From Ignavibacteriae bacterium HGW-Ignavibacteriae-2 (lineage in GTDB: Bacteria; Bacteroidota; Ignavibacteria; Ignavibacteriales; Melioribacteraceae): DNA of 32,555 nucleotides. The DNA is taken from the NCBI GenBank assembly GCA_002839805.1, contig PGYT01000054.1, forward strand, positions 1-32,555, in the 5' to 3' direction. Position numbers and translations under genes: made by a program. The notes below the pieces were generated by a model. The model saw nothing but the letters and a program-made list of their open reading frames with translations, was not told the DNA's origin and searched no databases. Of this stretch, positions 16,876-24,136 are shown in pieces; the first letter of the stretch is position 1, and every line of letters starts with the position of its first letter.

Positions 16876-17226
16876 ATGTCGAACCAAGATAAGTCTGATA
16901 AGAGTGACAAAATTGCAGTAACATCAACAGGCGGATCAATGGACGCTATATTAAGCGAACAATTTGGACGCTGTCAGTATTTTTTAATTGTCGATCCGGG
17001 AACAATGAAATTTGAAGCATTTTCAAATCTTGGAGAACAAATGCAAAGCGGCGCCGGACCAAAAGCCGCAGAGTTAATTATAAGTAAGGGTGCTAAAGTT
17101 TTAATAACCGGGCATGTGGGTGATAAAGCTGCAGAAGTGCTCAATAAAGGCGGAATAAAAATAATTGATGGTTATAAAGGAACAATTAAAATTAAAGACG
17201 CGGTTCAACTTTATTTATCTAAATAA
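16876..17226 (+). CDS. NifX/ORP-like protein C
   Basis: A 116-residue member of the dinitrogenase Fe-Mo cofactor family. After a short charged leader ([10 protein letters not shown]) it shows [28 protein letters not shown] with the FGRC signature, then [31 protein letters not shown]. There is one cysteine and no histidine-rich tail. Strong ribosome binding site (TAGGAG). This copy, directly after the ATPase pair, is the third NifX-like gene in 3 kb. By analogy with ORP, one or more of the three may be the cluster-binding product and the others chaperones or delivery proteins; the sequence does not tell which. Confidence 0.88.
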   Translation: MSNQDKSDKSDKIAVTSTGGSMDAILSEQFGRCQYFLIVDPGTMKFEAFSNLGEQMQSGAGPKAAELIISKGAKVLITGHVGDKAAEVLNKGGIKIIDGYKGTIKIKDAVQLYLSK

Positions 17227-17240
17227 TAAGGAGCAAAAAA

Positions 17241-17786
17241 TTGTACATTCCTTCAAAAATATTCTTCACAAAAGGAGTGGGAAGGCATAAAGATTATCTC
17301 AGTTCTTTTGAAGCGGCTTTACGAAACGCCGGTATTGAAATATGTAATTTGGTTACGGTAAGCAGCATTTATCCCCCGGGATGTAAATTAATATCCAAAC
17401 AGCAAGGATTAGATGAAATTAGCGCTGGACAAATTACATTTGCGGTTATGGCGCGAAATGCAACAAATGAACCGAATAGATTAATTGCTTCATCAGTAGG
17501 AGTAGCAATTCCCGCTGATGGAAATCAATACGGTTATCTTTCCGAATATCATCCTTTCGGAGTTAAAGAAAAAAATGCGGGCGATTACGCGGAAGATTTA
17601 GCTGCGCAGATGTTAGCCACAACTCTTGGTGTTGAGTTTGATTCGGCCACTGACTGGAATGAGCGTGAGCAGGTATTCAAAATGTCCGGTAAAATAGTTC
17701 GGACATTTAATATTACTCAATCCGCAGAAGGTGATAAAAAAGGTTTATGGACTACGGTAATTGCCGCTGCGATATTATTACCTTAA
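17241..17786 (+). CDS. pdaD: Pyruvoyl-dependent arginine decarboxylase
   Basis: A 181-residue proenzyme of the PvlArgDC family, which decarboxylates arginine to agmatine for polyamine synthesis using a pyruvoyl group made by self-cleavage. The cleavage site is visible as [10 protein letters not shown]: in the Methanocaldococcus enzyme the chain is cut between the two serines, here S41 and S42. Start codon TTG at 17241, supported by AAGGAG seven bases upstream and by the family N-terminus [13 protein letters not shown]. Length is normal. No agmatinase or aminopropyltransferase gene is next to it. It is 14 bases after NifX-like protein C in the same direction, so it is probably co-transcribed with the cofactor operon, although the functional link is unclear. 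Confidence 0.93.
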   Translation: MYIPSKIFFTKGVGRHKDYLSSFEAALRNAGIEICNLVTVSSIYPPGCKLISKQQGLDEISAGQITFAVMARNATNEPNRLIASSVGVAIPADGNQYGYLSEYHPFGVKEKNAGDYAEDLAAQMLATTLGVEFDSATDWNEREQVFKMSGKIVRTFNITQSAEGDKKGLWTTVIAAAILLP

Positions 17787-17820
17787 TATTTAGAAAGATT
17801 AAAAACTTCAATTGGATTTG

Positions 17821-18432
17821 ATGATTAATAATAATTCCATACCGGAATCAGAAAGCGATTTATTGATTAATAAATGGGGATATGATTTTTTGGAAGAATA
17901 TTCTCAGTTGATAAATACAGCTGATTTTACTTCAGCTAAAATTGTACTTGATATTGCAACAGGTACAGGTAGAGCAGCATCTTTAATTACAAGATTAGGG
18001 ATTATCGTTTTTACTGGTGACTATAATAATAATCAAAAATTTAACAGTGAAAAAAGAATTACAAACAATTATTTAAAGCTAGTAAAATATATCAGATTGA
18101 ATCTTGAAAAAATTCCTTTTCGGGATGGCTCCATCGATAATATTGTTTGTATTAATACGTTCCATGAACTCGATAACCCTATAAATTGTATTAACGAAAT
18201 TATGCGCATTTATTCGTCAAAAGGTAAACTATTAATAGCTGATTTTAATTCCGATGGTTTTAATGTAATGGATAAGTTGCATACTCACAAATACGGCAGA
18301 CTTCATCCAAGAGGGCATATATCGTCAGAAGAAATAAAAGAAATTCTTTCAGAAAAATATTCTTATATAAAAGAAATTAATACAAAGCTGAACATAGGAT
18401 TTATTGTAAGTGGAATTAGAAATGAAAGCTAA
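17821..18432 (+). CDS. SAM-dependent methyltransferase, class I
   Basis: A protein of about 203 residues with the Rossmann-fold methyltransferase motif I VLDIATGTGRAASLI, a later motif EKIPFRDGSIDNIVCINTFHELDN (motif IV/post) and GKLLIADFNSDGF (motif V). Overall it looks like the UbiE/Methyltransf_11 type. The substrate cannot be assigned. The ATG at 17821 is used; a TTG three codons earlier is also open, and neither has a strong ribosome binding site. The C-terminus overlaps the next gene by 11 bases, so it belongs to the same operon tail as the thioesterase-like gene. Confidence 0.8.
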   Translation: MINNNSIPESESDLLINKWGYDFLEEYSQLINTADFTSAKIVLDIATGTGRAASLITRLGIIVFTGDYNNNQKFNSEKRITNNYLKLVKYIRLNLEKIPFRDGSIDNIVCINTFHELDNPINCINEIMRIYSSKGKLLIADFNSDGFNVMDKLHTHKYGRLHPRGHISSEEIKEILSEKYSYIKEINTKLNIGFIVSGIRNES

Positions 18433-18880
18433 AACAAAATATCAATTGGATGGAAATCAATCACAGTTTATTGAAATGCCATTGATGATAAATACTTTTG
18501 ATATTGATGCTGCCCGGCATGTAAATAATGTAGTTTATATCCGCTGGCTGGAGGAGTTGCGGACGAAACTGATTTCCAGCATCTGTGATTTTAAAAGGCT
18601 GATTGGAAACGGATACTACATTGTTGTTATATCCACTCTTATAAAATATAAAAAGCAGTTAAAATTATTCGATAAACCAACTGGTACGTTAAAAATTGAT
18701 TCTGTTAATCATGGGATAATAACTTTGGGGGGCGAAATAAAAATTGGCTCGCAAATATCGGCAATAGCCGAACAAAAATGTATTGTAATGGATTTAAAAT
18801 CATCCAAGATGATTCAAAATGAATTATTACACAAACTTTTTGGTAATGGTAATTTAAAACATAGAAATCACCCGAATTAA
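18422..18880 (+). CDS. Hotdog-fold acyl-CoA thioesterase-like protein (4HBT family)
   Basis: A protein of about 152 residues. NTFDIDAARHVNNVVYIRWLEELRTKL is the characteristic 4HBT/YbgC signature: the Asp-x-x-x-x-x-His-(V)NN pattern with the catalytic aspartate, followed by the long central helix. Typical products hydrolyse acyl-CoA or acyl-ACP thioesters. The chosen ATG at 18422 lies inside the methyltransferase gene; a GTG at 18410 is an alternative. It is the last gene of the plus-strand block. A stem-loop at 19032-19061 could end the transcript. Confidence 0.8.
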   Translation: MKAKTKYQLDGNQSQFIEMPLMINTFDIDAARHVNNVVYIRWLEELRTKLISSICDFKRLIGNGYYIVVISTLIKYKKQLKLFDKPTGTLKIDSVNHGIITLGGEIKIGSQISAIAEQKCIVMDLKSSKMIQNELLHKLFGNGNLKHRNHPN

Positions 18881-19031
18881 CAGAACATTGCCGGCAAATA
18901 TTGTTATAAAATGATTTTAAGTTTTTTAATGATGGTTGTCTTTTAGACATGTAGTAGATCTAAAATGGAAATGATTACTCTTAAAACAAAAGAACGCTAA
19001 AAGATTTTAAGGGTATTCGTTTTATTAATTA

Positions 19032-19061
19032 ATTAACCCACGATTAAAACCGTGGGTTAAT
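19032..19061. terminator. Stem-loop between the operon end and the peroxiredoxin gene
   Basis: An 11-bp perfect stem, ATTAACCCACG / CGTGGGTTAAT, with an 8-base loop, lies between two convergent genes. There is no long T tract on either side (TTAATTAATAAAA on the minus side), so it may act as a weak or bidirectional terminator. Confidence 0.55.
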
Positions 19062-19095
19062 ATAATAATAACTTATATACACAGAATATTTTTTA

Positions 19096-19803
19096 TTACT
19101 TCTTCAGAATAGTGTCTAAAACTTTTTCTTCACTTATTTCTTTGGTACAGAAGAACCAATCATAACATTTCATTTCTTCTTTGCCTTCCATTCTATCTTT
19201 AGCCGTTCCACATGAACCTGCCGGAGGAACGATTACAGGATCGCCCGGTCTCCAATCAGCTGGAGTTGCAACATTAAAAGCATCAGCGGTCTGAAGAGCT
19301 AATAATACTCTGTACAATTCATCAAAATTTCTTCCCAGACTTAGAGGGTAATAAATAACCGTCCTTATAATACCTTTCGGATCAATAACGAATACCGCTC
19401 TAACAGCTTTTGTGTTGCTTTCGCCGGGTTGAATCATACCGTATTTTTTAGCTACTTCCATTGTAATATCTTCAATCAAAGGGAAATTCACTTCAACATT
19501 TTTCATGCCTTTGTATTCTATTTTTTCTTTGATTGTTCTCAACCATGCAATGTGACTGTATAATCCGTCTACAGATAATCCTACAAGTTTACAGTTAGCT
19601 TGTGCAAATTGATCTTCCATAGTCGCAAAAGTCATAAATTCTGATGTACATACAGGCGTAAAATCGGCCGGATGACTAAATAGTATAACCCAGCTTCCCT
19701 TATAATCGGCTGGAAAATTTATGTCGCCTTGTGTTGTAACGGCCTTAAATTCAGGTGCCGCTTCGCCAATTCTTGGTAGGGATATTTGATTAGTTTCTTC
19801 CAT
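19096..19803 (-). CDS. Peroxiredoxin, Prx6-like long form
   Basis: A 235-residue thiol peroxidase. The peroxidatic cysteine is C52 in HPADFTPVCTSEF. The C-terminal extension carries C198 and the pair C213/C219 (KCYDWFFC), the same spacing as the additional cysteines of archaeal peroxiredoxins such as the Aeropyrum enzyme. It reduces hydrogen peroxide and organic peroxides. ATG start with GGAG upstream. It lies 60 bases after dps on the same strand and probably shares its sigma-54 promoter. Together they form an oxidative-stress pair: Dps removes iron and peroxide, and the peroxiredoxin removes peroxide. Confidence 0.95.
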   Translation of the reverse strand: MEETNQISLPRIGEAAPEFKAVTTQGDINFPADYKGSWVILFSHPADFTPVCTSEFMTFATMEDQFAQANCKLVGLSVDGLYSHIAWLRTIKEKIEYKGMKNVEVNFPLIEDITMEVAKKYGMIQPGESNTKAVRAVFVIDPKGIIRTVIYYPLSLGRNFDELYRVLLALQTADAFNVATPADWRPGDPVIVPPAGSCGTAKDRMEGKEEMKCYDWFFCTKEISEEKVLDTILKK

Positions 19804-19863
19804 TTTAGATCTCCATTAATAGTTTTAATAAGTTATTTATTTTATCATTTTTTGGGTTGATTC

Positions 19864-20364
19864 TTATTTCTCAAGAATTGACCGAAGCATCCAAACGGTC
19901 TTCTGATATTTTTCGGACAATCCGTAAAACATTCCAGCCGATATCTCGTCATTTAAATTATTTTGCATTTTATATGCGGCAGCTTTTAATTTATCGGTTA
20001 CAACTGTAAAATCGATTATAATTTTTTGAATCATCTCTGAATAGTTTGGATACTTACCGGGTTCTTCATTTAATGTGGAAATATCCAAAAACTCTTTCAT
20101 AGTGCCGGGTGTTTTGAAGCCAAGCACTCTGATCCTTTCGGCTACATTATCAATATCATCAGCGAGTCCGTTGTAAATATTTTCAAAGGCGGCATGTAAA
20201 CCGAAAAAATGCGGACCAGTTACATTCCAGTGATAGTTTCTTGCCTTTGTATATAAAACAAATTGATCGGCTAATACTTCCTTCATAAGTTCCGATATTT
20301 CGAAAGTTACCTCATTTAATACTGAATTATTCGCTGTAGCTTGTGATTTCGTTTCGTTCAACAT
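19864..20364 (-). CDS. dps: Dps-family ferritin-like DNA-protecting protein
   Basis: A 166-residue four-helix-bundle protein of the Dps family. The inter-subunit ferroxidase residues are in place: H45 in RNYHWNVTGPHF, H57 and E61 in GLHAAFENI, and D72/E76 in DDIDNVAERI. Dps forms 12-subunit shells that oxidise and store iron, consume peroxide and, in many species, bind DNA. The first 15 residues are polar and likely disordered. The ATG has AAGGAG upstream. The gene is divergent from a GAF-type sigma-54 activator, and a near-consensus sigma-54 promoter lies 39 bases before its start. It leads an operon with the peroxiredoxin gene. Confidence 0.96.
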   Translation of the reverse strand: MLNETKSQATANNSVLNEVTFEISELMKEVLADQFVLYTKARNYHWNVTGPHFFGLHAAFENIYNGLADDIDNVAERIRVLGFKTPGTMKEFLDISTLNEEPGKYPNYSEMIQKIIIDFTVVTDKLKAAAYKMQNNLNDEISAGMFYGLSEKYQKTVWMLRSILEK

Positions 20365-20402
20365 TATTAATCTCCTTAAATTTTCATTCTTTGTGTATGT
20401 TA

Positions 20403-20419
20403 TGCAACGATCATGCCGA
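20403..20419 (-). promoter_or_regulatory. Sigma-54 promoter of the dps-peroxiredoxin operon
   Basis: On the minus strand the bases read TCGGCATG-ATCG-TTGCA, compared with the consensus TTGGCACG-N4-TTGCW. The invariant GG and GC are both present at the exact spacing, with two mismatches. It sits 39 bases upstream of the dps ATG, and the adjacent divergent gene encodes a sigma-54 activator. Confidence 0.8.
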
Positions 20420-20491
20420 TTTATAAGCTAAACTTAAGTTGTTGTATTTATTGGAGTTAAAGATATTATAAATTATAAGCTTGATAATAAG

Positions 20492-20505
20492 AACGATATA
20501 TCGTT
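20492..20505. promoter_or_regulatory. Perfect palindrome, candidate enhancer site
   Basis: AACGATATATCGTT is a perfect 14-base palindrome about 73 bases upstream of the -24 element of the dps promoter and 46 bases before the activator gene. Enhancer-binding proteins of the sigma-54 class act from such positions. Binding by the neighbouring GAF-type activator is inferred. Confidence 0.5.
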
Positions 20506-20513
20506 ATCTTTGT

Positions 20514-20547
20514 AACTAAATATCGGTGTGAACTAAATATCGGTGTG
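20514..20547 (+). repeat. 17-bp tandem direct repeat at the activator start
   Basis: AACTAAATATCGGTGTG occurs twice in immediate succession (20514-20530 and 20531-20547). The second copy reaches to within four bases of the ATG at 20551 and contains the alternative GTG start at 20545. It may be a recent duplication or a pair of protein-binding sites. Confidence 0.85.
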
Positions 20548-20550
20548 ATA

Positions 20551-22050
20551 ATGACTCCAACGGAATTAAATCAAAGAGATTACATATTTCTTTCGCCTCA
20601 TAAAACAATGGGGATTGTCCTCGACGCTATAAATGAAATTGTACCATACGAACTTGCGGTGATATTAAGTAAAGAACCCGACAATAATTTAAAGGTTCGA
20701 TATGCCCGCGGTCCGCTTGTTTCGGAAAAAATAAACGAATACAGAATATCCCTTAGCTCGCATCCGGATATTGAGGAAGTGCTAAAACTCGGGGAAGTTA
20801 AACTTGTTGAAGAAACTTACAATGAAGGTCACCACGATACATACGAAGGTATAATAGATCTTCCTACAGGACATTCTTGCATGCTCGCGCCGTTAAGGAT
20901 CAATGGAGAAACATTAGGTTTAATGACTCTCGATCACCGGCAATGCGATATATTTACTCCGCAAAGGGTTAATATAACAAATTCACTATCAAAGCTGATT
21001 GCTCTGGCACTGGCTCAATCTATTGCCAACGATTCGCTTATGAATGAAAAAGAAACCTTAATTTACGAACGTACCTCTTTAATAGGGGATATAGTTTCTG
21101 TTGTTGAAGGACTTGTTGGGAAATCTCATGTATGGAAACAAGTAATTGAAAAAATAAAACTTGTGGCTCCAACGGAATCGCACGTTATGATATTAGGAGA
21201 AACTGGAACAGGAAAAGAACAGGCCGCAAAAGCGATTCATACATTGTCTAAAAGATCATCGAAACCTTTCATAACTCTTAATTGTTCGGCGCTTAACTAT
21301 AACCTTGCGGAAAGCGAATTATTCGGGCACGAGATAGGCGCGTTTACAGGGGCGGTTTCGGCCAGGAGGGGCAGGTTCGAACTTGCTGACGGCGGCATAT
21401 TATTTCTTGATGAAATAGGCGATCTTCCGTTTGATATACAACCAAAACTTTTGCGTGCAATACAGGAGGGGACTTTTGAACGGCTCGGCAGTGAAAAAAC
21501 AATTCAGTCAAATGTAAGAATTGTATGCGCTACTAATGTTGATCTGGAAGAAAAAGTTAAATCAGGAAAATTCAGGGAAGATCTATTTTACAGATTAAAT
21601 GTCTTTCCTATTGTTTTGCCTCCGCTTCGTGCCAGAAGAGATGATATTTATCTTCTATCAAATTATTTTCTCGAAAAACTGTCTGAAAAATTTAGTGATA
21701 AGAAACTGATGTTATCCAGTGAAGCGGTAAAACTTTTGAGAGATAATTTTTGGCACGGTAATGTCCGCGAACTCCAGAATACTCTCGAAAGAGCTGTTAT
21801 ATTAAGCACTGATGGATTAATTAAACCGGTTCATTTAATATTCGAAAAGGATCATAAATCCGAAAACGATTGTGAGGAGAATAACTCTGCAGTTAATTCT
21901 TTTGATGAAGAAACGAAGAAGATAATTAATAAAGCACTTAAACTTACGGACGGAAAAATTTACGGAAAAGATGGCGCCGCGGAAATGCTTAAAATAAAAC
22001 CCACAACATTACAAAGTAAAATGAAAAAATTAAAAATAACTTTTCCCTAG
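20551..22050 (+). CDS. Sigma-54-dependent activator, GAF-AAA-Fis (NorR-like)
   Basis: A protein of about 499 residues. The N-terminal 165 residues form a GAF domain (with TGHSCMLAPLRINGETLGLMTLD and Cys 110 and 132), followed by the sigma-54 AAA+ domain: Walker A GETGTGKE (216-223), GAFTGA (263-268) and Walker [10 protein letters not shown]. It ends with a short Fis-like helix-turn-helix (GKDGAAEMLKIKPTTLQSKMKKL). GAF domains of NorR-type activators sense small ligands such as nitric oxide; the ligand here is unknown. The gene is divergent from dps-peroxiredoxin, whose promoter is sigma-54 type, so it likely controls oxidative or iron stress genes. The ATG is preferred, although a GTG six bases earlier is open. 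Confidence 0.92.
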   Translation: MTPTELNQRDYIFLSPHKTMGIVLDAINEIVPYELAVILSKEPDNNLKVRYARGPLVSEKINEYRISLSSHPDIEEVLKLGEVKLVEETYNEGHHDTYEGIIDLPTGHSCMLAPLRINGETLGLMTLDHRQCDIFTPQRVNITNSLSKLIALALAQSIANDSLMNEKETLIYERTSLIGDIVSVVEGLVGKSHVWKQVIEKIKLVAPTESHVMILGETGTGKEQAAKAIHTLSKRSSKPFITLNCSALNYNLAESELFGHEIGAFTGAVSARRGRFELADGGILFLDEIGDLPFDIQPKLLRAIQEGTFERLGSEKTIQSNVRIVCATNVDLEEKVKSGKFREDLFYRLNVFPIVLPPLRARRDDIYLLSNYFLEKLSEKFSDKKLMLSSEAVKLLRDNFWHGNVRELQNTLERAVILSTDGLIKPVHLIFEKDHKSENDCEENNSAVNSFDEETKKIINKALKLTDGKIYGKDGAAEMLKIKPTTLQSKMKKLKITFP

Positions 22051-22144
22051 AAACATTTTCCATAATTTTATTAGCCGATTGATAACTGATACCAAAATCA
22101 GTCTACTTCACTATATATTAAAAACACGACCACTTAAACAACTA

Positions 22145-22164
22145 TTTCGACAATCTAGTCGAAA
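22145..22164. promoter_or_regulatory. Inverted repeat upstream of the DUF2202 gene
   Basis: TTTCGAC, six bases, GTCGAAA: a perfect 7-bp inverted repeat about 48 bases before a sigma-54-like element. It could be an activator site. It is too short and lacks a T tract to be a good terminator for the activator gene. Confidence 0.4.
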
Positions 22165-22211
22165 GTTGGATTAAATATCCCCAAATCGAGTCTTTAATAA
22201 GGATTTCCGCG

Positions 22212-22230
22212 TTGGCATAACATTTGGCAT
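22212..22230 (+). promoter_or_regulatory. Sigma-54-like promoter element before the DUF2202 gene (candidate)
   Basis: The 19 bases contain a perfect -24 half (TTGGCAT). The -12 half reads TTTGGCA, where the expected GC is present only if the spacing is one base longer than standard. It lies 34 bases upstream of the ATG at 22264 and follows a sigma-54 activator gene. Confidence 0.4.
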
Positions 22231-22263
22231 ATCCTTTACAGTACAAAATAAAGGAGAATTAAA

Positions 22264-22829
22264 ATGAAAAATATAAAAATGTTATTTGTAATAGTTTTGC
22301 TTACAAGTTTTGGTATAAGTTCATGTGCGGAAAATAATTCGACTGAACCTATTGAAAACCAAGAGATTATTTCAGATTTAACAAAGGATACAATTTTTAA
22401 TATGCCAGTTGAAGAAATTTCTGAAAATGAAAGCGAAAGTATGATCTTTATGAGAGAAGAAGAAAAATTAGCAAGAGATGTTTATATAAATCTTTATGAA
22501 AGGTATGGAATTAAAGTTTTTAACAATATCAGCAAAAGCGAGCAAACTCATATGGATGCGATTAAATATTTGCTAGAAAAATATTCGATCGATGATCCTG
22601 TAGAAACCGATGTTAAAGGTGTTTTTAAAAATCAGGAATTGCAGATCTTATATAATCAATTAATAGAGCAGGGGAAGATAACGTAGATATAGAACTAGTT
22701 TACAACAATTTATTAAAAGGTTCTGAAAATCATTTAAGAGCGTTTGTCAAAAATCTTTCCGCCAGAGGAATTAATTATGAACCTCAGTTACTGGATATTG
22801 ACACCTTTAATTCTATACTCAATAAATAA
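22264..22829 (+). pseudogene. DUF2202 ferritin-like lipoprotein, broken by internal deletion
   Basis: The first frame (to the stop at 22686) has a lipoprotein signal (hydrophobic segment 6-19, lipobox ISSC, C21) and the DUF2202 first half: MREEEKLARDVYINLYE and SEQTHMDAIKYLLEKY, which hold iron-ligand-like Glu and His. Just before the stop, a different frame takes over with the family's end: EDNVDIELVYNNLLKGS, then ENHLRAFVKNLSARGINYE to TAA at 22829. Compared with family members, about 25-30 residues containing the second metal-ligand helix (ALKVGA.IEE.DI pattern) are missing between the halves. So roughly 75-90 bases were lost with a frame change. ATG with AAAGGAG. It is likely inactive as a di-iron protein, or an assembly artefact. 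Confidence 0.8.
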
Positions 22830-22878
22830 TAAATTTTATTTCGCTTAACTAATTCTACAGTAAAAAATTGGAATCTTA

Positions 22879-22915
22879 TTACCAGTCTCTATCTTTAGAA
22901 GATGGGGACTGGTAA
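22879..22915. terminator. Bidirectional terminator hairpin
   Basis: TTACCAGTCTCTATCTT, loop TAG, AAGATGGGGACTGGTAA: a 17-bp stem with only two G-T wobbles and a three-base loop, between two convergent genes. T-rich sequence follows on the minus side (CCAATTTTTTA) and moderately on the plus side. Confidence 0.85.
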
Positions 22916-22927
22916 ATTGATTTTAAA

Positions 22928-24121
22928 TTAGCATCCGCCTACAACTCTTTTTAATACTTTCTTTACAGGACCTTTTGGTTTGCTGTTTTGGATAAGTATT
23001 GGAATCATTTCTTTAGCTTTTGTTCTAAAACGATTTGTATATACTTCGTCGATATTTTTCGGATTTTCAATCGGAGTGAAATTCAATATCTGACTATTAA
23101 ATTCATTTAAGCCACCTTTTAAAATCTTAACTTTTGTATAACCCAATTCATTAGCTACTATTGCCATCTTTCTTTCTGTTAGTTCATCATTGGCGACAAA
23201 AATATTTACACTATGTTTTAGTGTAAGGAGTTTGTTGGGTTCCTTTTCGAACATATTATCTAGTGTAAACAATGTCGATTTTGGGTAACTTAAATCCAAA
23301 TACTCCTTTTCCGATCTGAAATCAATTACCTGTAATTTATCATCCTGTTCATCCATTAACCGGTATGCAAATTCGTCAATAGTTATAGCCTCTAACTTAT
23401 ATGATTTTACGAAATTATTGTCTTTTACAAGTTCGGTCAAAGAAGCTTTTCTTTCCGGAAAAATGAAAGCTGAAACAGCCATAAGAATACCTATTGCGGC
23501 AATACCAATGTAATAGGGAGTAAAACGAATAGGAGGTTTCGAAACTCCGTTAACTTTATTCTCGATAATTGAAGAAAACCAAAAAGCAAAAAGTGCGAAA
23601 AGAATCAAAATAAACGCGAAAATATTCTGAGACATTCCCAGTGTTTCAAATATCCTTGGGTTGCCGAGATTGGCGGCTTTATACAAAGGTTCAAAAATCG
23701 GATATCCTTCGGCAAAAATTATTACGCCAAAAAATGCTCCCGCAATAAATATAATCGCGTCAATTTTGCCAATGGCAGCCGCGCATACACTTGTGCCCGG
23801 ACAAAATCCACCGAGCACAAAACCTAATCCCATTATTAAACCGCCTATAATCGCCGACCATAAAAATGTCGGATTAATATAAACGAGATTAATATCAATC
23901 AATCCATAATGCTCTAGTCCCATTATTCCAATCATAGCCACGAGTCCAGCAGTGAAAAAAACACGCAGAACTGTAAAATCGTATCCGTAAAATAACCCGA
24001 CTAATTTTTTTGATGTTGAAAATCCGGCTTGCTCTAAAATAATTCCGAAAAATAATCCTATTGCTAAAGCGACAATAAAATTTAAGTTGGTGCCTATTAT
24101 ATCAGGAACTAATGGTCCCAT
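22928..24121 (-). CDS. YeeE/YedE transporter fused to a rhodanese-like domain
   Basis: A 397-residue membrane protein. Residues 1-225 carry about eight membrane segments and the YeeE/YedE (TsuA) signature LGGFCPGTSVCAAAIG with C107 and C113; this family takes up thiosulfate or related sulfur compounds using pore cysteines. A rhodanese-like domain follows (about 245-350: LQVIDFRSEKEYLDLSYPKS), but its active-site loop, where Cys is expected, reads IFVANDELTER and lacks the cysteine. The chain ends in a basic segment and VVGGC, so the only soluble cysteine is the last residue. It is the last gene of the cytochrome operon, 15 bases after the small YeeE gene. Confidence 0.9.
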   Translation of the reverse strand: MGPLVPDIIGTNLNFIVALAIGLFFGIILEQAGFSTSKKLVGLFYGYDFTVLRVFFTAGLVAMIGIMGLEHYGLIDINLVYINPTFLWSAIIGGLIMGLGFVLGGFCPGTSVCAAAIGKIDAIIFIAGAFFGVIIFAEGYPIFEPLYKAANLGNPRIFETLGMSQNIFAFILILFALFAFWFSSIIENKVNGVSKPPIRFTPYYIGIAAIGILMAVSAFIFPERKASLTELVKDNNFVKSYKLEAITIDEFAYRLMDEQDDKLQVIDFRSEKEYLDLSYPKSTLFTLDNMFEKEPNKLLTLKHSVNIFVANDELTERKMAIVANELGYTKVKILKGGLNEFNSQILNFTPIENPKNIDEVYTNRFRTKAKEMIPILIQNSKPKGPVKKVLKRVVGGC

Positions 24122-24136
24122 GTTAAACTCTCCTTA

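Noticed and set aside
14228-17226. Nitrogen-fixation (nif) cluster
   Set aside because: The NifX-like proteins lack any nifHDK, nifE, nifN or nifB neighbour; the MinD/ferredoxin pair and Mrp point to an ORP-type locus instead.
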